A DNA stretch of 59,285 nucleotides from contig NZ_LXEP01000050.1 of NCBI RefSeq assembly GCF_001654835.1, forward strand, positions 1 through 59,285, read 5' to 3'. The stretch is from Buttiauxella gaviniae ATCC 51604 (GTDB taxonomy: Bacteria; Pseudomonadota; Gammaproteobacteria; Enterobacterales; Enterobacteriaceae). Shown here piece by piece: positions 1 to 6,557 of the stretch. Both the position numbers and the translations under genes were made by a program. Below the pieces are notes generated by a model. The model was given only the letters and a program-made list of their open reading frames with translations. It was not told the DNA's origin and ran no database searches. Each line of letters begins with the position of its first letter. Position 1 is the stretch's first letter.

Positions 1-1
1 A

Positions 2-730
2 GCCGAAATTGTCGCTGCAGCGTGTGGCATAAAATTACAGGTAACAGACAACAATGAAGATGCGACCGAACAGAGCCCGCAGAACACAGCAGATGTTCTG
101 GTCACTGGCAGCTCAGAAGATGGCAAGCTGGCAGAAAATGCAGCTGGTGCTGGCGAACCGACGCAGGAAGTAGGTCCTGAATATACCCGTGTGTTGATGA
201 GCGACCGGGAGATTGAAATCAGCCACGCTATTAACGCCCTGCTTTCTGGTTGCACTGACGTTATGGGGAAAGAAGAAGCTGAAGGTGTCGTTACCTGCAC
301 TGGCCATCTTATCTCTGAAATATTCCCTCTTCTTCTTGCTGACATCGCAGCAACAGAATTCTGCCTGTCGCCTGATTTCAGCGACGAAGAAATTCATCAC
401 GTGACCACCAGCATTCTTGATTCCTGGTCTGATAATGAAGCAAAGCGCCAGATAGTTACCCTGGATGCTATTACGGAATTGCGCACAGAATTATCCGCGC
501 CGGCACTCATCAAGAAACCCGTTATTAAGGTGAAGCCACGCCCGGTACCAGAGACAACAACTACTCCAGACTTCATCCGCTATCAGCAATTAACGGCCGC
601 CGCCATTCAGGGTTTGTGTGCCAATCCTGCTTATGCAATGCGTGATGCGGAAGATATCGCTTATCAGGCCCACGAAGTTGCTTGTGAGGCAATCCGCAAC
701 GAAGGAATGGCTCCGGGGGTGAGCGAATGA
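2..730 (+). CDS. Prophage protein of unknown function, 5' end beyond the window
   Basis: The reading frame is open from the first bases of the window, so the gene starts further left; an internal Met at 197 could be mistaken for its start. About 242 residues are visible. The first 65 or so are rich in Ala, Glu, Thr and Asn and look like a flexible linker, followed by a mostly helical acidic segment and a Pro-rich hinge (roughly residues 165-182). I do not recognise the family. Its stop overlaps the start of the next gene (ATGA), so the two are probably translationally coupled. The position, just upstream of small phage genes, xis and int, places it in the early recombination region of a lambda-like prophage, where exonuclease- or recombinase-associated proteins are common; that role is only inferred. 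Confidence 0.6.
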   Translation, partial: AEIVAAACGIKLQVTDNNEDATEQSPQNTADVLVTGSSEDGKLAENAAGAGEPTQEVGPEYTRVLMSDREIEISHAINALLSGCTDVMGKEEAEGVVTCTGHLISEIFPLLLADIAATEFCLSPDFSDEEIHHVTTSILDSWSDNEAKRQIVTLDAITELRTELSAPALIKKPVIKVKPRPVPETTTTPDFIRYQQLTAAAIQGLCANPAYAMRDAEDIAYQAHEVACEAIRNEGMAPGVSE

Positions 731-1077
731 GAATAGCATCTAAGCACGATGCCGCACTGGCTTTACTACTGGCGCTAACAGATGAAGTTCATACCCTCGC
801 CAGTATCTCTGTAGAGATCAACTTATCGGTCAGTTACCTGGAGCAATTGGCTACAAAACTGCGCGGGGCGAAACTTATTGAGTCTGTTCGGGGTCCGGGT
901 GGTGGCTATCGTCTTTCCCGCCCACTGCATGACATTACCGTCGGTGACATTTTAACAGCCATTGGCACCGAAACGGGTCGTCAGGGTTTTGGGCTGTTTG
1001 ACGAAATACAGCGTCGACTTAAGCACGTTGCATTGAGTGATCTGGGTAAAGGAGTGGAAGCATCATGTACAAAATAA
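727..1077 (+). CDS. IscR-like (Rrf2 family) regulator encoded by the prophage, without cluster ligands
   Basis: A 116-residue protein with the Rrf2 winged-helix plan. Residues about 8-60 contain the SYLEQL recognition region and the wing sequence SVRGPGGGYRLS, which nearly match E. coli IscR. The following ITVGDILTAIG corresponds to the IscR linker. IscR holds its Fe-S cluster with three Cys and a His in the next stretch; here that stretch is absent or replaced (GTETGRQGFGLF), and the only Cys lies at the very C-terminus. The protein should therefore bind DNA without a cluster, perhaps at IscR type-2-like sites. It overlaps the genes on both sides, so it belongs to the phage early operon. The family call is strong; the target genes are unknown. 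Confidence 0.8.
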   Translation: MRIASKHDAALALLLALTDEVHTLASISVEINLSVSYLEQLATKLRGAKLIESVRGPGGGYRLSRPLHDITVGDILTAIGTETGRQGFGLFDEIQRRLKHVALSDLGKGVEASCTK

Positions 1078-1283
1078 CTGCAACCATCCTGAAGTCTGGT
1101 GGACTGCCTGTTGCCTGGACTTGTAACTCGAAAGAACCGCTCACCAGCAGACAGTGTGAGAAGAGATTTTCCCGGGGTAAAGAGGTCGGGAAAACCGCTG
1201 AGGTGTGCGTCTCAGTGACAAATTTTGAATGCATCGCCATTGAGTCAGAGCGCAAGCCTAAGCGTGGCAAAAATGTCCAGTAA
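1065..1283 (+). CDS. Small prophage protein of unknown function
   Basis: A 72-residue basic protein whose ATG lies inside the 3' end of the IscR-like gene (13-bp overlap), consistent with coupling in a phage early operon. The N-terminus (MYKITATILKSGGLPVAW) looks like a short beta-rich fold and the C-terminus is Lys/Arg-rich. It has no signal peptide or membrane segment. I recognise the style of small lambdoid proteins near int/xis but not the family, so no function is given. The next gene starts inside its 3' end. Confidence 0.55.
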   Translation: MYKITATILKSGGLPVAWTCNSKEPLTSRQCEKRFSRGKEVGKTAEVCVSVTNFECIAIESERKPKRGKNVQ

Positions 1284-1479
1284 GCGCCGACTGCGTCGTA
1301 AGCAATGCGATGGAAAGATGCAACACCCTACTCTGGCAGGTGCGTTTATAGCGATAAAGATGCTTCACCGTCGTTATGGCCACCAGGGGCAAATGCGAGC
1401 CTACCGCTGTCAGTTCTGCCACAAATTCCATATAGGGCATGCACCAGGCAGAAATGGGATCGGTAGTGGCTGGCGGTAA
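1273..1479 (+). CDS. Small basic Cys/His protein of the prophage
   Basis: A 68-residue, strongly basic protein (MSSKRRLRRKQCDGKMQH...). Near the C-terminus it carries C-x2-C followed by two His in RCQFCHKFHIGH, a compact zinc-ribbon-like arrangement that suggests nucleic-acid binding. I chose the ATG at 1273 because the protein then starts directly with the basic segment and overlaps the previous gene by 11 bp, as neighbouring phage genes do; an upstream in-frame ATG at 1225 lies deep in the previous gene. The function is unknown. Confidence 0.5.
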   Translation: MSSKRRLRRKQCDGKMQHPTLAGAFIAIKMLHRRYGHQGQMRAYRCQFCHKFHIGHAPGRNGIGSGWR

Positions 1480-1575
1480 CGATACCCGGACATCGTTAAA
1501 TACAGTGATTTTCAGCAATCAGTTTTCACCCGGCCTGTTAATTACAGTACAGGCCGGTCATGAGGTTAAGTGACC

Positions 1576-1836
1576 ATGGCAAAAACCATTCTCATACAGG
1601 ATTGGGCGAATGGCCCTAATGGATTTGGGTACCCACAAAAACAATCCCGTTTGAATCACCTGGCAAAAACAGGGCAGATTTCACCACCAGCCAAAAAAGA
1701 CGGAAAAAGATGGGTGGTTGATGAAGATGCCGTTTTCATTGGTTGCGTCGGGAAAATTAAAATTTCCCGTAACTTGCCGGACAAAGTTAAATCATTGGTT
1801 GAGAGAACCATTAATGGGCGCTCCTCGCAAACATAA
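1576..1836 (+). CDS. xis: Excisionase (Xis-like)
   Basis: An 86-residue protein. The N-terminal half (QDWANG...QSRLNHLAKTGQISPPAKKDGKRWVVDEDAVF) follows the winged-helix pattern of lambda/P22-type excisionases: a helix, a turn containing PP, a KDG wing and a VDEDAV strand. Excisionase binds the prophage att arm, bends DNA and steers the integrase toward excision. The ATG at 1576 is preferred over the GTG at 1570 because GAGG lies about 10 bases upstream of it. Its 3' end overlaps the integrase start by 23 bp, the int/xis arrangement of lambda-like phages. Confidence 0.75.
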   Translation: MAKTILIQDWANGPNGFGYPQKQSRLNHLAKTGQISPPAKKDGKRWVVDEDAVFIGCVGKIKISRNLPDKVKSLVERTINGRSSQT

Positions 1837-2956
1837 CATCGATATCGAAAACCTTTATGTGAAACTCGATAAACGAAACAACAAAGTCTATTGGCAGTAT
1901 AAAGACCCGCTTACCCTGAAGTGGCTAAGCTTTGGAACGGATGAAACGATAGCAAAGACGGCAGCAATTGAGCTGAACCGTATATTTGCGGAGCAGCAGG
2001 TAGAGCAAAGTTACGCTCTTATTGATATAGCCCGGAGGAGGCAAAAAAATCCTCAACCTGTTGGATTGAGATTTAAGGATTGGGTAGAGAAATATAATTC
2101 GATCGTTGAGAAAAGGAATGCCAAAGGTGAGATTTCAAACGCAAGTGCGTATGAGCGTAAGCGAGCAGCAAATATTCTGTGCTCGCGTATAGCCAATACT
2201 CCGTTAGCAAGTGTTGGCTCCAGAGAGATGGCTGCAATCCTGGAAGAGTACATCGATGAGGGGAAAAAAAGTATGGCTAAACATCTTCGCTCGAGCTGGA
2301 CGGATATTTTTAAGGAAGCCCAGTTCGCTGGTGAGGTTCCTCCAGGATTTAACCCCGTACAGTCCACTCGTAAACCTAAAGTTGAAGTTACTCGCGCGCG
2401 CTTACAAATAGAAGATTGGCTAAAAATACTCGAAGCAGCAAGAGTTCGTTATTCTCCATGGGCTTTCAACGCCCTTCGTCTAGCATTGGTAACCGGGCAG
2501 CGACTATCGGACATTCTTCACATGCAATTTAAGGATGTAAAAGACGGTTATTTATTCGTGGTGCAGGGTAAAACCGGCAGTAAGATCGCCCTTCCCTTAT
2601 CGCTTCGCTGTGAGGCTGCAGGGCTAACATTAGAAGATGTTATAAACGGATGCCGTGATCACGCTTTAAGTCCTTACCTAGTCCATCATTGCGGGGCGAC
2701 TTCAAGGGCAAAAGCTGGGAAGACCATTAATAAAGCAACTGCGAGCACCATGTTTGCACGTTGTCGAGAGGATGCTGGCATCATCACGCCGGAGGGGAGA
2801 ACACCAGTTTCATTTCATGAGCAGCGATCACTTGCTGAGCGCTTATACGAAAAACAAGGTATCAATACACAAAAATTGCTGGGCCATAAAACCGCCGCAA
2901 TGACACAGCTGTATCATGACGAACGTGATGATGGATGGGCGTACATCGCAGTGTGA
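1814..2956 (+). CDS. int: Lambda-type tyrosine recombinase (prophage integrase)
   Basis: A 380-residue integrase. The N-terminal region (MGAPRKHNI...YWQYKDP) resembles the arm-binding domain of lambda Int, followed by a core-binding domain and the catalytic domain. The tyrosine-recombinase residues are all visible: R230 (TGQRLSDIL), K253 (GKTGSK), H335 and R338 (HEQR), H358 (LLGHK) and nucleophile Y367 (TQLYHDE). An open frame extends upstream to 1718, but homology begins at the ATG at 1814, which overlaps xis. The enzyme appears intact. It is the last gene before host DNA, so the attachment site should lie between its stop and about 3100, just upstream of cioA. Confidence 0.92.
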   Translation: MGAPRKHNIDIENLYVKLDKRNNKVYWQYKDPLTLKWLSFGTDETIAKTAAIELNRIFAEQQVEQSYALIDIARRRQKNPQPVGLRFKDWVEKYNSIVEKRNAKGEISNASAYERKRAANILCSRIANTPLASVGSREMAAILEEYIDEGKKSMAKHLRSSWTDIFKEAQFAGEVPPGFNPVQSTRKPKVEVTRARLQIEDWLKILEAARVRYSPWAFNALRLALVTGQRLSDILHMQFKDVKDGYLFVVQGKTGSKIALPLSLRCEAAGLTLEDVINGCRDHALSPYLVHHCGATSRAKAGKTINKATASTMFARCREDAGIITPEGRTPVSFHEQRSLAERLYEKQGINTQKLLGHKTAAMTQLYHDERDDGWAYIAV

Positions 2957-2967
2957 TTTATACGCAA

Positions 2968-3010
2968 TTTTGGGGAAGAGTTTTGGGGGAGTTTTGGGGA
3001 AAGGTTTTGG
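2968..3010. repeat. Tandem TTTTGGGG repeats after int, possible att arm sites
   Basis: Four copies of TTTTGGG(G) start at 2968, 2981, 2992 and 3005 (the last ends TTTTGGA), spaced 11-13 bp apart, close to one helical turn. They lie directly after the integrase stop and before the cioA promoter region. Regularly spaced short repeats beside int fit integrase arm-type sites or the att junction. The core sequence itself cannot be identified without the other prophage end. Confidence 0.4.
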
Positions 3011-3113
3011 AAGGGGTAAAACTGTTATAGCTTTATGCTGAGAGTCTGTTTCTACAACCCAGATGTGACGCGGCTTACAATCGAATCGAATCAATTTTTA
3101 TGCGGAGTACTGC

Positions 3114-4514
3114 ATGTTCGGTTTAGACGCTTTTCATCTGGCAAGAATTCAGTTTGCATTTACTGTCTCCTTCCACATTATTTTCCCTGCCATTACTATC
3201 GGGCTTGCCAGCTATCTGGCAGTGCTAGAAGGGTTATGGCTGAAATCTAAAAATCCGACTTATCGTTCGCTATACGATTTCTGGTCAAAGATCTTCGCTG
3301 TTAACTTCGGCATGGGCGTGGTGTCCGGGCTGGTAATGGCCTATCAGTTCGGCACTAACTGGAGTGGTTTTTCTCAATTTGCGGGCAGCATCACCGGGCC
3401 GCTTTTGACCTATGAAGTGCTGACGGCATTTTTCCTGGAAGCCGGGTTCCTGGGCGTGATGTTATTTGGCTGGAAACGTGTCGGGCCTGGGCTTCATTTC
3501 TTTGCCACCTGTATGGTGGCACTGGGTACACTTATCTCGACCTTCTGGATTCTGGCCTCTAATAGCTGGATGCAAACGCCGCAAGGGTTTGAAATTCACA
3601 ACGGCCAGGTGGTGCCGGTGGACTGGTTCGCGGTGGTATTTAACCCCTCCTTCCCTTACCGCCTGTTGCATATGTCGGTAGCCGCATTCCTCAGTAGTGC
3701 CTTTTTTGTTGGTGCATCGGCAGCCTGGCATTTGCTGCGTGGCAACAAAAGCCCAGCCATTAAAACCATGTTTTCAATGGCGCTTTGGATGGCGTTAATT
3801 GTTGCGCCTCTGCAAGCCATGATTGGCGATATGCACGGACTTAATACCCTGAAACACCAGCCTGCCAAAATTGCCGCTATTGAAGGCCATTGGGAGAATG
3901 TACCCGGGGAGCCAACCCCGCTACTGCTATTTGGCTGGCCAGATATGGAGCAAGAGCGCACGCGCTTTGGTCTTGAGATCCCGGCACTTGGCAGCCTGAT
4001 CCTTACCCATAGCCTGGATAAGCAAGTTCCTGCGCTAAAAGAGTTCCCAAAAGAAGACCGCCCAAACTCAACGATAGTGTTCTGGTCGTTCCGTATTATG
4101 GCAGGCCTGGGCATGTTGATGATTCTGGCGGGCGTGATGAGTTTGTGGCTGCGCTATCGCCATCGTTTATACGAGAACCGCACCTTCCTGCGCTTTATGA
4201 TGTGGATGGGGCCATCCGGGCTCATTGCTATTCTGGCCGGTTGGGTCACGACAGAAGTGGGACGCCAGCCTTGGGTTGTATATGGTCTACTGCGCACTAA
4301 AGATGCTGTTTCAGCACACGGCAACTTGCAGATGAGCATCAGCCTTCTGACCTTCTTTGTGGTCTATATGTCGGTATTTGGCGTGGGGTATAGCTATATG
4401 ATCCGCCAAATTAAGAAAGGGCCACAACCGTTTAACGACGATACACCTCCTTCGCACGGCACACCTTCTCGTCCGCTCTCTGCGGCAACTCAATCATTAG
4501 AGGAGTTACGTTAA
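3114..4514 (+). CDS. cioA: Cytochrome bd-type quinol oxidase subunit I, short Q-loop (CioA-like)
   Basis: A 466-residue inner-membrane protein with about nine hydrophobic segments. It oxidises ubiquinol and passes electrons through haems b and d to oxygen. Seen: H21 (SFHIIFP) and H186 (RLLHMSV), equivalents of the CydA haem ligands, and the GRQPW motif at about 383 near the quinol site. The periplasmic Q-loop is short and the protein is well below the 514-522 residues of E. coli CydA/AppC, which points to the cyanide-insensitive (CIO) branch. The stop overlaps the cioB start (TAATG). GGAG precedes the ATG. A prophage integrase ends about 160 bp upstream, so the promoter region may be partly phage-derived. 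Confidence 0.88.
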   Translation: MFGLDAFHLARIQFAFTVSFHIIFPAITIGLASYLAVLEGLWLKSKNPTYRSLYDFWSKIFAVNFGMGVVSGLVMAYQFGTNWSGFSQFAGSITGPLLTYEVLTAFFLEAGFLGVMLFGWKRVGPGLHFFATCMVALGTLISTFWILASNSWMQTPQGFEIHNGQVVPVDWFAVVFNPSFPYRLLHMSVAAFLSSAFFVGASAAWHLLRGNKSPAIKTMFSMALWMALIVAPLQAMIGDMHGLNTLKHQPAKIAAIEGHWENVPGEPTPLLLFGWPDMEQERTRFGLEIPALGSLILTHSLDKQVPALKEFPKEDRPNSTIVFWSFRIMAGLGMLMILAGVMSLWLRYRHRLYENRTFLRFMMWMGPSGLIAILAGWVTTEVGRQPWVVYGLLRTKDAVSAHGNLQMSISLLTFFVVYMSVFGVGYSYMIRQIKKGPQPFNDDTPPSHGTPSRPLSAATQSLEELR

Positions 4515-5527
4515 TGGGCGTCGATCTGTCAGTTATCTGGTTTGTCATTATTGTCTTCGCAACACTTATGTACATTGTGATGGATGGTTTTGATCTCGGC
4601 ATCGGCATTCTGTTTCCGTTTGTTCGTGATGCAGATGACCGCGATGTGATGGTGAACAGCGTGGCTCCCGTTTGGGACGGCAACGAAACCTGGCTGGTTC
4701 TCGGGGGAGCTGCATTATTTGGGGCGTTTCCTCTCGCGTACGCCGTTATTATTGATGCACTCACCATTCCGTTAACGTTAATGCTCATCGGCCTGATTTT
4801 TCGTGGTGTGGCATTCGAGTTTCGCTTTAAAGCAACGCCTGCGCATCGGCCTTTCTGGGATAAAGCGTTTATTGGTGGCTCAATAGTGGCGACGTTTTGC
4901 CAGGGCATTGTGGTTGGGGCGGTAATTTCCGGCTTCCCGGTCATCGGGCGCACCTTTGGTGGCTCGCAACTGGACTGGATTACACCGTTTAATCTGTTCT
5001 GTGGAGTTGGTCTGGTGGTGGCGTATGCGCTACTGGGGGCGAGTTGGCTGGTCATGAAAAGCGAAGATCCATTGCTTAAAACCATGCGTAAAGCCGTAAA
5101 GCCACTGCTGGTGATGATGTTGGCTATTATCGCAATTATCAGTATCTGGACGCCACTTGCTCATCCGCAAATCGCAGCCCGCTGGTTTAGCGTGCCGAAT
5201 CTGTACTTCCTGTTGCCGGTCCCCCTCCTGGTGGTGTTGTGCAGCATCTGGTTATGGAAAGCAGTCGGTTCTGAGGAAAGCTGGCATAGCACACCGTTTT
5301 TGCTGACGCTGGGGCTGATTTTCTTAGGCTTTAGCGGACTGGGAATCAGTATCTGGCCCTATCTCATTCCGCCGTCAATTACGCTTTGGCAGGCCGCAGC
5401 GCCACCGCAAAGCCAGGGCTTTATGCTGGTCGGCGCGCTGTTTATTATCCCGATCATTTTGGTTTACACCTTCTGGAGCTACTACGTTTTTCGCGGAAAA
5501 GTACAACATGGCGAGGGGTATCACTGA
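4514..5527 (+). CDS. cioB: Cytochrome bd-type quinol oxidase subunit II (CioB-like)
   Basis: A 337-residue inner-membrane partner of subunit I. The N-terminus has the family signatures DGFDLGIG (about residues 24-31) and VWDGNETWLVLGG (about 53-65), followed by further hydrophobic segments. Subunit II stabilises the haem-bearing subunit and has no redox cofactor of its own in the E. coli enzyme. It is translationally coupled on both sides, overlapping cioA by one base and the small DUF2474 gene by the shared TGATG. Length and motifs are complete, so the oxidase looks functional. Confidence 0.9.
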   Translation: MGVDLSVIWFVIIVFATLMYIVMDGFDLGIGILFPFVRDADDRDVMVNSVAPVWDGNETWLVLGGAALFGAFPLAYAVIIDALTIPLTLMLIGLIFRGVAFEFRFKATPAHRPFWDKAFIGGSIVATFCQGIVVGAVISGFPVIGRTFGGSQLDWITPFNLFCGVGLVVAYALLGASWLVMKSEDPLLKTMRKAVKPLLVMMLAIIAIISIWTPLAHPQIAARWFSVPNLYFLLPVPLLVVLCSIWLWKAVGSEESWHSTPFLLTLGLIFLGFSGLGISIWPYLIPPSITLWQAAAPPQSQGFMLVGALFIIPIILVYTFWSYYVFRGKVQHGEGYH

Positions 5528-5649
5528 TGAAACAGACCGGGATCCGTTTGTTATGGATGGTGGCGTTATGGGGCGCGAGTGTTTTGGCTTTGACCGCTGT
5601 GGGGATGGGATTTCGGCTGTTAATGACAGCCGCCGGGTTTAAGTCCTGA
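5527..5649 (+). CDS. Small DUF2474 membrane subunit of the bd oxidase
   Basis: A 40-residue protein with a single hydrophobic helix (WMVALWGASVLALTAVG) and the conserved-looking C-terminus LLMTAAGFKS. Small proteins of this DUF2474 type are encoded directly after CioAB-type oxidases and are thought to play the part CydX plays for CydAB. The start is fixed by overlap with the cioB stop (TGATG). The end of the coding sequence lies just before a strong hairpin. Confidence 0.8.
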   Translation: MKQTGIRLLWMVALWGASVLALTAVGMGFRLLMTAAGFKS

Positions 5650-5656
5650 GATAAAA

Positions 5657-5687
5657 ATGTCGGATAACGTTTACGCATATCCGACAT
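5657..5687. terminator. Hairpin between convergent cio operon and ybcH
   Basis: Perfect 10-bp inverted repeat ATGTCGGATA / TATCCGACAT around an 11-base loop, followed on the + strand by TGATTTTT and preceded by AAAAA for the opposite strand. It can terminate transcription from both sides. The arms also resemble REP-type elements of enterobacteria. Confidence 0.75.
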
Positions 5688-5693
5688 TGATTT

Positions 5694-6557
5694 TTAGATG
5701 GCTAACACACCGCTTGCCACACTCATATAACGCAATGAGAAGTAGACTCTGTCCTGCCCCGGCGGGACAGGTGTCGCAAGCCATTTTTGCTGATACTCCG
5801 ATGGTGCAGGGGTCGCTTTAAAAGTTTTGGCCTGTTTATCCTGACGGAACAGTTCGATAACTTTCCCCGCAGACGGTGCTTTCAGGTACAGCGCCCGTTC
5901 AGCAGCAGTCAGCATTTGCGTTCCCGCTCCATCCTGCACCCACACTTTTACGCCACTATGACTAAGGGTTGTTACCCATTTACGGTAAGAGTCAGGTGTC
6001 ATATTTCCGGCAAAGAAGCTACTCACAGCAACGGGTTTATCAGCAACCGCCGCCAATGACAGACGGGTTTTACTCAGCCAGCTAAGCGCTGCTTGCTGCA
6101 TTTGCGGGTCACGCCAGCGCAGGTCATCGAGTTCACTACTGATATACCAACCCGCAATCGACTTTTCACCCAGTACGTCTACCCAACGTTTTGCTACCGC
6201 AACATCATCAGCACGTAAGCGATTGAGATAATTTTCTAGCGCGGGGAGCGGCTGTTTTTGCCGTTCGAAAAATTGACCGTCTGCAGCAAGGCCGATAACG
6301 AGCTTCATACCGTTGGTAGTGGTTAGTTGCGCTTTATGTTCAAGCCAGGCGCGAGATTCACCATCGCGAAACGCATTATCGTAGCGGCTCCACTGCAATA
6401 CCAGGGTATCAATTCCCTGCCCTTTGAGTTTGTTCAACACGCTCTGCCACTGGGCATCAGTCACTGTGGTATCACGCAATTGTGGCTGATACATCACCGC
6501 ATTCATGGCATTGGCAAAAGGGGTAACCAGCAGTAACGCGGTTAATAGGATCTTCAT
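5694..6557 (-). CDS. ybcH: YbcH-like exported protein (DUF4434 type) of the nfr locus
   Basis: A 287-residue protein with an N-terminal signal peptide (MKILLTALLLVTPFANA). The mature part is mixed alpha/beta with barrel-like segments (GIDTLVLQWSRYD, KLVIGLAADG, IAGWYISSELDD, KVWVQDGAG), as in DUF4434/glycosidase-like TIM barrels. In E. coli ybcH lies directly after nfrB-nfrA, the same order as here, and the start overlaps the nfrA stop (TAATG). The location suggests a periplasmic enzyme that processes or trims the glycan made by NfrB. That role is an inference; no experimentally defined function is known to me. Confidence 0.75.
   Translation of the reverse strand: MKILLTALLLVTPFANAMNAVMYQPQLRDTTVTDAQWQSVLNKLKGQGIDTLVLQWSRYDNAFRDGESRAWLEHKAQLTTTNGMKLVIGLAADGQFFERQKQPLPALENYLNRLRADDVAVAKRWVDVLGEKSIAGWYISSELDDLRWRDPQMQQAALSWLSKTRLSLAAVADKPVAVSSFFAGNMTPDSYRKWVTTLSHSGVKVWVQDGAGTQMLTAAERALYLKAPSAGKVIELFRQDKQAKTFKATPAPSEYQQKWLATPVPPGQDRVYFSLRYMSVASGVLAI

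Noticed and set aside
2968-3010. G-quadruplex as the meaning of the TTTTGGGG repeats
   Set aside because: Four G-runs would permit one, but the position beside int and helical spacing make an att-arm explanation simpler.
4432-5085. 217-codon frame antisense to cioA/cioB
   Set aside because: Shadow of two genes with unmistakable membrane-protein motifs.
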